Source of the DNA: Promethearchaeota archaeon
GTDB lineage: Archaea; Asgardarchaeota; Lokiarchaeia; Sigyniarchaeales; SOKP01
Length of the DNA: 64,000 bases
Direction of reading: 5' to 3'
Assembly: GCA_016839555.1 (NCBI GenBank)
Contig: JAEOUA010000012.1
Coordinates: 186,001 to 250,000 of the forward strand
The notes beneath the pieces were generated by a model, which saw nothing but the letters and a program-made list of their open reading frames with translations, was not told the origin of the DNA and searched no databases. Each line of letters opens with the position of its first letter. The stretch's first letter is position 1. The translations under genes and the position numbers were made by a program. This document shows, piece by piece, positions 10,044 through 19,150 of the stretch.

Positions 10044-10341
10044 GTTTATACTTTTATCATTTTTTTTATATTGTTGTTTAAATATTACATGTAAAATATA
10101 TTCAACATTATTATTTAAATCTTTGGATTTTATATAAATTAATAATTATTCAATTGATTTGATATTTAATATAAATTTTACATTACAAGAGTGTTTAATA
10201 AAAAATTAAAATATATTCTATATTATGACTTTGTATAGTTTATTTTACAAGCAATAATTATACTAAATTCTATTAAAATAATAATTTTTTACATAATATA
10301 AAAAATTTATTTTTTAATTAGGGCATCAAGAATTAAAGAAC

Positions 10342-11283
10342 TTACTTTTGTCTCATAATTAAAATAATTGATACGATTACAATAATTGTTCCAATAAAAT
10401 GAAAAATTGTAAATAATTCTCCTAGAATTAATGTTGCAAAAATAGCAGTTACGATTGGTGTTGGGGATACAATGATACTCGCCTTCGAAACATTCAAATA
10501 TTTTAATGTATTATACCAAAAATATAAGCCCACTCCATAGGTGGCTCCCATTAAAAAACCCCAGAAAATGACAACGGGATTACTAAGTAAACCAATTACT
10601 TCTAAGGGAAAAATAACAATAAATATCACAAATAAAATAATTGCTCCAATTATATTTCTTATAAATACAATTTGGGACGGAAAACCTTCATTTTTATCAA
10701 AAATAGGTTTTGTAAGAGTATGTGCTAACATCCAGATGGACGCTAATATGAATAAAATGATCACACCTATATTTAATTCTAATAAATTAAAAGTACCTTC
10801 CGTGACAGCTAAAATGAGCCCAAAAAATAGGGTTATAGAAAAAATTATTTGAATTTTCGTAATTTTTTCTTTTAAGATAAGAAAACCGAATAGCAATGAA
10901 AAAAAAATGGTAGATTTTTGAGCTAAGGAACCATTTATTGATCCTGCTAAACTATAACCTAAAAAGAATAGAATTTGACCGGCCCCGAAAGTAATTCCTA
11001 CATATAATAGACGCAATTTATTCTTTTTATACCCATATATATATGAATCAAGTTCATTTTGAGTAATGAGATTTCTCTCATATCTGGTTTTATACTTTTT
11101 TCTCTGAAGCAACATAATTGGAAAAAAAATGAGAGCTTCGAAAAATAGAGTTAAAATCGAATAAATATAGGGATCTATAAATTCAGGTCGAGCATTGGCA
11201 ACTATAGGTTGTAATCCAATTAAAAGCGTTGCAATAATTCCGAAGATCAATCCTTTGCGTAAATTTTCCTTTTTCTTCTCCAA
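10342..11283 (-). CDS. EamA/DMT-family transporter
   Basis: The 313-residue protein has about ten hydrophobic helices arranged as two EamA repeats. The second repeat contains the typical GATYGVGLYFWYNTLKYLNV and ASIIVSPTPIVTAIFATLILGE segments, with a glutamate at the end of the helix. Members of the drug/metabolite superfamily export or import small metabolites across the cytoplasmic membrane; the substrate cannot be predicted. It is a single gene with an AT-rich gap of about 300 nt before the next upstream gene. Confidence 0.88.
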   Translation of the reverse strand: MEKKKENLRKGLIFGIIATLLIGLQPIVANARPEFIDPYIYSILTLFFEALIFFPIMLLQRKKYKTRYERNLITQNELDSYIYGYKKNKLRLLYVGITFGAGQILFFLGYSLAGSINGSLAQKSTIFFSLLFGFLILKEKITKIQIIFSITLFFGLILAVTEGTFNLLELNIGVIILFILASIWMLAHTLTKPIFDKNEGFPSQIVFIRNIIGAIILFVIFIVIFPLEVIGLLSNPVVIFWGFLMGATYGVGLYFWYNTLKYLNVSKASIIVSPTPIVTAIFATLILGELFTIFHFIGTIIVIVSIILIMRQK

Positions 11284-11372
11284 GATATAAATGAAAATTC
11301 TAAAAGAATTAAAAAGATTTAGAAAAAACTAAAAAAAAAGAATAATTTAATATTTTTCAATTTGTTCCAGTA

Positions 11373-11558
11373 TTAAATTCCAGTTATCAGCGCACCTAAA
11401 AATATTAAAAGCCAGGCAATTATTATTAAAATTAAACCAATAATAGTCAAATATGAGTCCCCAACTCCCAAAAATGGCATAACTGCAAGAATAATTCCCA
11501 CGATGACTAAAACAATGGAGATAATTACGGTTATACTTTTTGGGGCCTGTGTTTGCAC
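11373..11558 (-). CDS. Small two-helix membrane protein
   Basis: The 61-residue product has a short polar N-terminus and two hydrophobic helices, about residues 9-31 and 37-58, joined by a GVGDSY turn. It is probably an integral membrane peptide with both ends on the same side. No family is recognised. It sits upstream of the EamA gene on the same strand, about 90 nt away, and could be co-transcribed. Clean hydrophobic patterning supports a real gene. Confidence 0.55.
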   Translation of the reverse strand: MQTQAPKSITVIISIVLVIVGIILAVMPFLGVGDSYLTIIGLILIIIAWLLIFLGALITGI

Positions 11559-12039
11559 GATTTATTCACCCTTATAATATATTTTTTTATTATATAAATT
11601 GGTTATATTATCAATTATTTTATTGTTATTTAAATATTTCTTTAAATGAGTTATTCTCTGTTCTAATAAGTGTTGTATCTTAAAGAAATAAAATTTTCAT
11701 TGAATGAATAGAAGAAACAAAAATTTTAAACATATTTATCATTTTTAATCAGATAATTTTATCTAAATTCGGTTATTTATCCGTAGATGGAAACGGATAA
11801 TATTTAAATCAATATCATGCTCAGAATCCTTTACTAAAAATTATCGTTTATTTAATTATTTCATGATTTTATTAGCAATGATTTCACATTATAATTTAAA
11901 AAATATATAATTCAATATTTTTAGGATTAGATAAAGAATACAATAATTGTATAATTTTTTTCAAAAATCATTCAATTCATAAAAAATATTTGAAAGCAAT
12001 CTTTTTTATAGGTAATACTATTACCCGAGATAACTTAGT
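11559..12039. other. Divergent intergenic region upstream of hisS with a perfect 8-bp hairpin
   Basis: This 481-nt gap separates the minus-strand small membrane protein from plus-strand hisS. TTATCCGT (11777-11784) and ACGGATAA (11793-11800) form a perfect 8-bp inverted repeat around an 8-nt loop. It lies about 240 nt upstream of the hisS start, so it may be an operator or a small RNA hairpin. The remainder is AT-rich with no ORF or RNA recognised. Confidence 0.35.
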
Positions 12040-13380
12040 ATGCCTAATAAGTTTTCAAGAGATCCGATAAAAGGTATGGATGATTTTTTCCCTTCGGATT
12101 TGCGAGTGGTTAATTATATATGCGATACATTAAGAAAAATTTCAGAATTATATTCTTATGAAGAATATGATGTCCCTTTGCTCGAACCTATCGAAATTTA
12201 TGAAGCGAAAACTTCAACGGAACTTGTGAATGAACAATCGTTTATAATTAAAAGAAAACAAGGAGAAAAGCTAATTTTAAGACCTGAAATTACACCCTCC
12301 ATGGCACGAATGATCGCTAAAAAAAATCAGGAATTAAAAAAACCAATACGCTGGTATTCTATACCGAAATGCTATAGGCGTGAAGAGCCCCAAAAAGGGA
12401 GAAGGAGGGAGTTCCTTCAATATAACGTAGATATCTTGGGAGAGGACTCACTTTATGCAGAATTAGAGATATTTAATATTATTGTGGATATATTGAGCAG
12501 TTTTGGGGCTACTTCTGATCAATTTCAGATTTACTATAATAATAGAAGATTTATTGACGCATTCTGCAATATTATTCTTGAGCTTCCAGAAGAGAAAAAC
12601 CCCCTAATATATAAGGTTTTAGATAAGTCAGATAAAATGGAGGATTCAGAATTCGAAAAATATGTGATTGATACGTTTCAAAATGAAGTTGCAATTCAAG
12701 GGATATTCAATTTAAAAGATGCCAATGATTTAGAAGAACTTCTTGAAAAATTTGATAACATCCCCGATAAATTTTATGAGAGTCGAGGTTATCAAGAATT
12801 AATACAATTAGAGGGCTTGATTGAAAAGTCTTCGTTCTCAGAATACTGTTCCTTCTCATCAGGAATTGTAAGAGGGCTGGATTATTATACGGGTACCGTT
12901 TTTGAAGTTTTTGACACTGGCAGAGAGAATATTAGGGCAATTTTTGGAGGTGGAAGGTATGATGATCTTCTTTCTATTTTTTCTGATGAACAACTGTCTG
13001 GTATAGGATTTGGAATGGGCGTGTTGATGTTAGAACTTTTCCTTCGAACCTATGATTTAATACCTCAAGAAATAAGTGAAGCAGACTATTCTGAGGTCAT
13101 TTATCTTGCTACAATCGGTGATGAGGTTGCTCCATATGTATTTAAAGTTGCGAACATAATTAGAAATGCAGGCTATTCGTGTATAATAGATTATAGATTT
13201 GACAATTTGGGTAATCAATTAAGTAAGGCAAACGATTTAGGAAATAAAATTAGTTTAATTATCGGCCCTAATGAAATGGAACAAAATAAAATCACTATCA
13301 AAAATATGATTTCGGAGGAACAAGAAACCATAGGACTTGATACACTGGTTAATATTCTTGATGATCTTTTAAAAAGTTAA
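12040..13380 (+). CDS. hisS: Histidyl-tRNA synthetase
   Basis: This 446-residue class II aminoacyl-tRNA synthetase charges tRNA-His. Motif 2 reads CYRREEPQKGRRREFLQ from about residue 111. The histidine-specific RGLDYYTG lies near residue 278, and GGGRYDDLL followed by GIGFGMGVLMLEL (motif 3) follows after about residue 302. The last roughly 90 residues are the anticodon-binding domain. The length is normal and the ATG start gives the conserved N-terminal RDPIKGMDDFFPSD. It is the first gene of a same-strand run with pdaD (56-nt gap) and pyrF. Confidence 0.96.
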   Translation: MPNKFSRDPIKGMDDFFPSDLRVVNYICDTLRKISELYSYEEYDVPLLEPIEIYEAKTSTELVNEQSFIIKRKQGEKLILRPEITPSMARMIAKKNQELKKPIRWYSIPKCYRREEPQKGRRREFLQYNVDILGEDSLYAELEIFNIIVDILSSFGATSDQFQIYYNNRRFIDAFCNIILELPEEKNPLIYKVLDKSDKMEDSEFEKYVIDTFQNEVAIQGIFNLKDANDLEELLEKFDNIPDKFYESRGYQELIQLEGLIEKSSFSEYCSFSSGIVRGLDYYTGTVFEVFDTGRENIRAIFGGGRYDDLLSIFSDEQLSGIGFGMGVLMLELFLRTYDLIPQEISEADYSEVIYLATIGDEVAPYVFKVANIIRNAGYSCIIDYRFDNLGNQLSKANDLGNKISLIIGPNEMEQNKITIKNMISEEQETIGLDTLVNILDDLLKS

Positions 13381-13435
13381 AAGAAAAGACTAGATAATAA
13401 AATATATTAGAATTTAATCAAAAGAAGTAGAAAAG

Positions 13436-13984
13436 ATGGATTTTGTCCCAAAAAAAGTTTTTTTCGTCCAAGGAACTGGTTATCATAAATCAGAATTAGG
13501 ATCGTTCGAACAAGCCTTAAGAGATGCGGGAATCGAAAGATTTAATTTAGTTAGAGTATCCTCTATTCTCCCTCCTAATTGTTTAGAAATTCCCAAAACG
13601 GATGGGTTAGCTCAACTTAAAGCAGGCCAAATTGTCCACACTGTGATGAGTAAGATAAGTAGTAATGAATTCAATTGTTTTTTGTATGCTTCAATAGGAA
13701 TTGCAAAACAAAAAGATAAGAAAGCTTATGGATATCTAAGCGAATATCGTTTCTCTGGAGTAAATGAGAAAAGGTCTGGTGAAATTGCTGAGGATTTAGC
13801 GACTGAGATGTTAGCATCCACATTAGGGATTCAATTTGGCCTTGGAGTGGATTATGATAAAAATAAAGAAATGTATAAATTAGAGGGGAAAATAATAGAA
13901 ACTAAAAATATTACAGAAACAGCCACTGTTAAAAAAGATGGAGAATGGTGCACAGTCTTGGCGGCAGCTGTTTTTATTTTATAA
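13436..13984 (+). CDS. pdaD: Pyruvoyl-dependent arginine decarboxylase
   Basis: This is a 182-residue proenzyme of the PvlArgDC family, which decarboxylates arginine to agmatine for polyamine synthesis. The self-cleavage site is visible as Val41-Ser42-Ser43 in VRVSSILPP; cleavage between the serines converts Ser43 to the pyruvoyl group. Further conserved pieces are GTGYHKSELGSFEQAL, the YGYLSEYR stretch and the C-terminal EWCTVLAAAVF. Length matches the archaeal family. It lies between hisS and pyrF on the same strand. Confidence 0.95.
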   Translation: MDFVPKKVFFVQGTGYHKSELGSFEQALRDAGIERFNLVRVSSILPPNCLEIPKTDGLAQLKAGQIVHTVMSKISSNEFNCFLYASIGIAKQKDKKAYGYLSEYRFSGVNEKRSGEIAEDLATEMLASTLGIQFGLGVDYDKNKEMYKLEGKIIETKNITETATVKKDGEWCTVLAAAVFIL

Positions 13985-14051
13985 GTCGCCGAAAAAGTTT
14001 TATAAACGTGCTTCCATTATATTAAAAAATAACTTTCATTTTTTAATTAAT

Positions 14052-14978
14052 ATGCTTTTTGTCAAAAAATTAATCGAATCTATTAAGGATAAAAAAAGTA
14101 CTATTTGCATGGGGCTCGACCCTCGTATGGATAGGGAACTATATATCCCTAAATTTGTTATTGATCAATATAATAATCCTAATGATATCATATTTGAATT
14201 TAATAAAAGATTAATTGATATAGCAAGCGAAATTATTCCGATAATTAAACCTAATATTGCATTTTACGAAAAATATGATGCTTTAAATGCATTAAAAAAC
14301 ACAATAAAATACGCTCACAAAAAAGACTTATTAGTCCTTTTAGATGCAAAAAGAAATGATATTAGTTCCACTTCTGAGGCTTATGCATACGCCAATTTTG
14401 AAGTGTATGGTGCTGATGCGTGTACGGTGAATGCATATTTTGGTATTGATGGGATAAACCCTTTTCTTCAGTATAAAAATAAAGGTACATTTATTTTAGT
14501 GAAGACATCCAATCCCAGCAGCATAGAATTCCAAGATCTATTCAGTTTTAAGTTCGAAACTAAACAAAAATCAAAAATTCGAAAGGATGATATTCCAAAT
14601 TCTATGATATTTAAAAGAAATTACATAAGAATGGCAGAATTGGTTAAAAAATGGGGCGAGGATTTAGAAATATTTCAAAATTATCATAATTTAGGAGTGG
14701 TTGTAGGCGCAACATATCCCAATGAATTAAAGAAAATAAGAACCATTGTAAAAAATTCATATATATTAATTCCTGGTTATGGGGCACAGAGAGCAACGGT
14801 AAAAGATATAAAATATGGATTTGATGAAAATGGATTAGGTGCGATTGTTAATAGTTCAAGAAATATTATTTATGCTTATACACAGAAAAAAGATTACCCC
14901 CCAGAAAAATTTGATGAAGCTGCTAAAGAAAAAATCCAGCAAATGAATATTCTAATAAACAAAGAAATCAAACTTTGA
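14052..14978 (+). CDS. pyrF: Orotidine 5'-phosphate decarboxylase
   Basis: The 308-residue product catalyses the last step of UMP synthesis. The active-site tetrad appears as DAKRND (Asp98, Lys100, Asp103). It is preceded by CMGLDPRMD at the phosphoribosyl site and IKPNIAFYEKYDA, and followed by the phosphate-binding IPGYGAQ. The extended form of about 300 residues belongs to the longer OMPDC subfamily. An open frame extends upstream into pdaD, but the ATG at 14052 gives the conserved N-terminus and avoids overlap, so it is chosen. It is third in the hisS-pdaD-pyrF run. Confidence 0.93.
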   Translation: MLFVKKLIESIKDKKSTICMGLDPRMDRELYIPKFVIDQYNNPNDIIFEFNKRLIDIASEIIPIIKPNIAFYEKYDALNALKNTIKYAHKKDLLVLLDAKRNDISSTSEAYAYANFEVYGADACTVNAYFGIDGINPFLQYKNKGTFILVKTSNPSSIEFQDLFSFKFETKQKSKIRKDDIPNSMIFKRNYIRMAELVKKWGEDLEIFQNYHNLGVVVGATYPNELKKIRTIVKNSYILIPGYGAQRATVKDIKYGFDENGLGAIVNSSRNIIYAYTQKKDYPPEKFDEAAKEKIQQMNILINKEIKL

Positions 14979-15127
14979 AGATTTTATTAAAAATTTGAAT
15001 TTGGCAAGTAAGCATTTAAAATATATCTTATTATAAACAAATAACAAATCTAAACTAATTGTTTTATTTAATTATAATAAAGATTATTTTGAATATGACA
15101 TATACAAAAATAAATATAATTAAGAAC

Positions 15128-15140
15128 ATCTTAGCAAGAT
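15128..15140 (+). promoter_or_regulatory. Small hairpin upstream of hdrA
   Basis: ATCTT (15128-15132) and AAGAT (15136-15140) form a 5-bp stem with a 3-nt loop, 42 nt upstream of the hdrA start. It is too small and lacks the UGA/GA core to be a SECIS element. It might be a leader hairpin. Low confidence. Confidence 0.2.
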
Positions 15141-15181
15141 AATAATATGATTAGGGTGATATAAGCAAAAAAGTGATAAAT

Positions 15182-17149
15182 ATGTCTGAAGAAAAACAGA
15201 CCAATGAAGAACCTAAGATATTTGTTGCTGTCTGTCGCTGAGGGATTAATATCTCTGAAATCATTGACTGCGGAGCACTTGCAGAATTTGCGAAAACATT
15301 GCCGAACGTTGTCGCCGCAGATGAGTATATTTCCATGTGTACAGAAGGTGGGGCGGATTTTATTAAAGAAAATATGAATAAATATAATGCAAATAGATTA
15401 ATAGTTGCGGCTTGAACTCCAATAACTCATGAACCGGTTTTCGAAAATGTTTTAAAATCAATTGATATGGATCCATCCTATTTGCAATTTGTTAATATTC
15501 GGGAACATTCTAGCTTTGTTCATAGAAATGATAGAGAGGGAGCACAAAGAGTAGCTGAAGATCAAATTAAAGCAGGAGTAGCTCGAGCGCTATTATTGGA
15601 AACCATATCTATAAAAGAAGTGGATATCCAAAAAACGGTCTTAATTATTGGTGGTGGTGTTGCCGGATTAACCGCTGGAATTGATCTAGCAGAAGAGGGA
15701 TATGATGTGCATTTAGTTGAAAAAACCCCTACCATTGGCGGAAAAATGGCACAACTTGATCGGACATTTCCTACTGATGATTGTTCAATATGAATTTTAG
15801 GACCTGTAATGCTGGAAGCAGCAAGAACAGAAGGACTCAATATTTATACATATAGCGAAATTGAAGACCTTGATGGATTCATTGGAAATTTTAACGTTAA
15901 AATCAGGAAAAAGGCGAGGTATACCACTAATGATTGCAATGGATGTGGAGCATGTGAAGAAATTTGTCCAACAATCGGTCCTAATGAGTTTGATAAAGGA
16001 ATGAGTGCTCGCACTGCTATATATACGGTTTTCAATCAAGCTGTTCCATTAGTTGCTCAAATAGATATGGATAGATGCATACGATGTGGGTTATGTGAAG
16101 AAGTATGCGAAGTCGATGCGATTGATTTCGATCAAGAAGATGAAATTATAGATTTAAAAGTAGGATCAGTTATCGTTGCAACGGGATGGGATGAATATGA
16201 GCCGCCAGAAGGATATCTCGGGTATAATAAATATCCTAATGTAATCACGCAATTACAATTGGAAAGAATATTAAATCCAAATGGTCCTACTGTGAGTCAT
16301 CTTGTACGTCCTTCTGATGGAAAAGTACCAAAGCGGATATTATTTATTCAATGTGTGGGATCACGAGACTTAAATAAAAATACATATTGTAGTTCAGGGG
16401 TATGTTGTATGACAACCATAAAGAATTCAAAACTAATCAAGCAACATGACCCTAATATAGAAATAGAGGTAGCATATATGGACATCCGAGCTGCCGGAAA
16501 GGATTATGAAGAATACTTTACCGCTTCTAGAAAACAAGGAATTAAGTATATTAGAACTAATATAAGTAAAGTTGAAGAGGATCCACAAACCCATAATCTA
16601 AAAGTAATAATGCAGAATACACTACGCGATTCTTTAGGTCTCCAAGAAAAAGAATATGATTTAATTGTCCTCTCATGTGCAATGGTTCCTCCGAAAGGCA
16701 TTGATAAGATAACGAATATGTTAAAATTAGAAACAAGTCAAGATGGTTTCTATAAAGAATTTCATTCACGATTAAATCCTATTGATACCAAAATTCCTGG
16801 AATGGTGTTAGCAGGGGCCAGTCAAGGACCGAAGTCTATTGCGGAGTCCATAGCCCAAGGAAGAGCTGCAGCCTCTTCGTTAGCACGACTCATGAGCAAG
16901 GATAAATATCAAATTAAGCTTATTCGAGCTAAAGTTGATGAAGAACGATGTTCTAATTGTGGATTATGTGAATTAAATTGCGCATATAACGCCATTACTC
17001 TTAATGAGGATGGAGCGGAAGTAAATGAAATTTTATGTAGAGGATGTGGTTCATGTCTATCTAATTGTCCTTCCGAGGCAATCACTCTAAGATATTATCG
17101 AGAACCTCAATATGAAACTCAAATAGATGCTATTTTAGAAGAGATATAG
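15182..17149 (+). CDS. hdrA: Heterodisulfide reductase subunit A, selenoprotein with three predicted Sec residues
   Basis: Read through three in-frame UGA codons (15239-15241, 15413-15415, 15791-15793), this frame gives a full-length 655-residue HdrA. The UGAs fall at residues 20 (VCR-U-GIN), 78 (VAA-U-TPITHEP) and 204 (DDCSI-U-ILGP), each a position where methanogen HdrA has cysteine. An FAD-binding GGGVAG lies near residue 157. Two inserted ferredoxin motifs start near 252 (CNGCGACEEIC) and 298 (CIRCGLCEEVC). YCSSGVCCM lies at about 402-410, and two more cluster motifs follow after 590. HdrA is the flavin-bifurcating core of Hdr complexes, in the cytosol. vhuD follows 14 nt later, so both form one operon and probably share the SECIS candidate after vhuD. 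Ordinary annotation would split this gene at each UGA. Confidence 0.93.
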
Positions 17150-17163
17150 AGGAGATAAATTAA

Positions 17164-17631
17164 ATGGAAAATGGAAATCTAAAAATAATCGCCTTCCTCT
17201 GCCTAAAATGAGGTTATGGAGCTTGTGACATGGCTGGCACCATGCGAGCACAATATCCGGCTTCCATACGCCCTATTAGAATGAATTGTACTGGTAGAGT
17301 GACTCCAAGTTTAATGATGAGAGCTTTGGGTAAAGGAGCAGATGGAATTATTTTAGCAGGTTGATATCCCGGCGAGTGTGATTTTGAAACGGGTAATCTT
17401 GTTGCCAGGAAAAATGTTAACTATGTAAGAGAAATTTTGGCAAGTATAGGGATATCGCCAAAACGAGTCCAAATGTTTTATTGTTCCGCAGCGGAAGGGA
17501 AGAGATTTCAAGAAGAAGTAACCCGAATAACGGAAGATATAGAAAAACTCGGTAAAAATCCCTTTAAGCAAACTGCAACAAATGAAAATTCAAAAGATTC
17601 TAAATCTAAAAGCAAGAAAAATGCCAAATAA
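17164..17631 (+). CDS. vhuD: VhuD/MvhD-type hydrogenase iron-sulfur subunit, selenoprotein with two predicted Sec residues
   Basis: The frame starts at ATG 17164, nine nucleotides after GAGGAG (17149-17154). It is open to 17631 if UGA at 17209-17211 and 17362-17364 is read as Sec. The 155-residue product aligns by eye with MvhD: AFLCLK-U-GYGACDMAGT (Sec16), RPIRMNCTGRVTPS, then GIILAG-U-YPGECDFETGN (Sec67). Family members have Cys at both positions, where they bind a [2Fe-2S] cluster. VhuD/MvhD links the [NiFe] hydrogenase to HdrA. A lysine/serine/asparagine-rich tail of about 20 residues is unusual. The stop codon lies inside the SECIS-like stem-loop. Confidence 0.92.
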
Positions 17632-17690
17632 GAATGACTCTTATAAGTAAATGGTTGTTATAAGATGACAATCCTTGCGTGGATATTTGG
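17624..17690 (+). promoter_or_regulatory. Candidate SECIS element with eukaryote-like core
   Basis: UGAC (17635-17638) and UGAC (17666-17669) face each other directly below a perfect 8-bp helix, TCTTATAA (17639-17646) with TTATAAGA (17658-17665). They form the U-N, G-A, A-G, N-N quartet of the SECIS kink-turn core. The 11-nt apical loop (17647-17657) contains unpaired AAA. Below, CCAAATA (17624-17630) can pair with TATTTGG (17684-17690) across an asymmetric internal loop. It begins inside the last codons of vhuD and is the only such structure I found near hdrA-vhuD, so it may serve all five UGA codons. Published work on Lokiarchaeota describes eukaryote-like SECIS elements. Confidence 0.78.
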
Positions 17691-17770
17691 TTAAAGTTTT
17701 AAGAATTAAGGAAAAGAATTAATATAAAATATATATATTTGAAGTATAAAAAAATAAAAAATCATATAAA

Positions 17771-19087
17771 ATGTTTTTTGGAAAATCTCCTAAAGAAAAA
17801 GCAGAAAACGATTTCAATAAAGCAGAACACCTTTTTGAAGCCCTCCAATATAAAAAAGCGGGAAAATATTATGAATCTGCGGGAGATACTTTTTATGAAA
17901 TAAAAGATTTTAGCTCTGCAGAGTTATCTTTTTTAAATGCAGCGAAGTCCTATATAAAAGAAGAACGACACATTAATGTGTTAAATTCACTAAGAAAAGC
18001 CAGTAATTGTTCTCTTCAATTGAATAATTACGCCTATTCTCAAAAAGTGTTTGAAAAGGCTCTAATATATACTAAAAAATTAAGTAAAGGGAAAGAAAAG
18101 CATAGTTTTTATATTATTTTTTCTGTTTTGTATTACTTATGCGCATTAATAAAAGGAGAACCAGAAAAAGGGGTAAATTTAATAAAAAAAATTCAAAAGA
18201 GAATTAATAAGGATTATTTTAAGGTTCATAGCTTAATCCATTTTATAACCAATTTAACGATTGCGATTAGGGATAAAAATGAATCGTATTTAGAAAAAAT
18301 AATAAATGATTTTAATGAAATAGAATTGAATCAAGTAGAGAGAGAATTAGCCCAGATTGCAATTTTATTAGTTTATATGCAAGTTTCTATATCGCCAGAG
18401 GTGGTACTAGACCAAGAGCAATGGACTATCAAAGATTTAATTGGATTACGCATTAAAGTAGATGAAACTTCCTTTAACTCAATTAAACAAAATTTGTTTT
18501 TTGAATTTCAAATTAAAGAATTTAAGATTTTAAAAGTGTCTATAGGTCATTCTGATAATCTTACAATAAAAAATAAACCTGAATTTCCATTAGATATCTC
18601 ACTTCAAAAAGGGTTTGATATGGATTTTGAATTAAAGCCTCAATTTCAAAAGGATATTTCATTCATAGGCCCTATCAAAATACAATATGAGATTAATGGC
18701 AAATATATAGGATATTTTGAAAATAGAAATGAATTTAATTTAACACTCTTATCCCCTCCCACTCATTTAGATGTCTCTATAAAAAATTTAAAACCACCAC
18801 TCATTGATAAAACTTTTCCGCTTGAAATTCTTATTGAAAATCATAGTGATAGCGAAGCACGTAATTTAGAAATTACCCTAACGCTACCGGAACCTCTCAA
18901 GTTGATGAGAGGCACTCTGGAAAAACAAATCTATTCTCTTGGAACTAATGAAAGTATTAACTGGAAAATCAGTGCAAAACCAATTGAGGCCGGAGATTTT
19001 GAAATTATTGGAGATATAAAATATAGTGACCCGGATCAAAATATTCTTAAGGAGCGAAAAATTTTTCCAATTTCAATTAAAATGTAA
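17771..19087 (+). CDS. TPR-like N-terminus with C-terminal beta-sandwich domains, hypothetical
   Basis: The 438-residue protein begins with helical repeats of TPR/SNAP type (AEHLFEALQYKKAGKYYESA, then DFSSAELSFLNAAKSYI and NNYAYSQKVFEKALIY) across about residues 12-110. The middle is helical. From about residue 220 to the end it is beta-rich, with a final DUF11/CARDB-like unit (ILIENHSDSEARNLEITLTL). No signal peptide or transmembrane segment is present. A cytosolic scaffold is plausible but inferred. It follows the hdrA-vhuD operon by 139 nt and precedes deoA on the same strand, with no clear functional link. Confidence 0.65.
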   Translation: MFFGKSPKEKAENDFNKAEHLFEALQYKKAGKYYESAGDTFYEIKDFSSAELSFLNAAKSYIKEERHINVLNSLRKASNCSLQLNNYAYSQKVFEKALIYTKKLSKGKEKHSFYIIFSVLYYLCALIKGEPEKGVNLIKKIQKRINKDYFKVHSLIHFITNLTIAIRDKNESYLEKIINDFNEIELNQVERELAQIAILLVYMQVSISPEVVLDQEQWTIKDLIGLRIKVDETSFNSIKQNLFFEFQIKEFKILKVSIGHSDNLTIKNKPEFPLDISLQKGFDMDFELKPQFQKDISFIGPIKIQYEINGKYIGYFENRNEFNLTLLSPPTHLDVSIKNLKPPLIDKTFPLEILIENHSDSEARNLEITLTLPEPLKLMRGTLEKQIYSLGTNESINWKISAKPIEAGDFEIIGDIKYSDPDQNILKERKIFPISIKM

Positions 19088-19150
19088 CTTTCTTAAGTTT
19101 CCTTTTATATTTATATAATAATCCTAAAAAACCTATAGGAAGAAATAATT

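Noticed and set aside
13938-14051. N-terminal extension of pyrF into pdaD
   Set aside because: The extension overlaps pdaD in another frame and has no similarity to OMP decarboxylases. ATG 14052 gives the conserved start.
15182-15793. hdrA as a pseudogene broken by three stop codons
   Set aside because: All three stops are UGA, each at a conserved Cys position, with no frame change and good conservation on both sides. vhuD behind it shows the same pattern.
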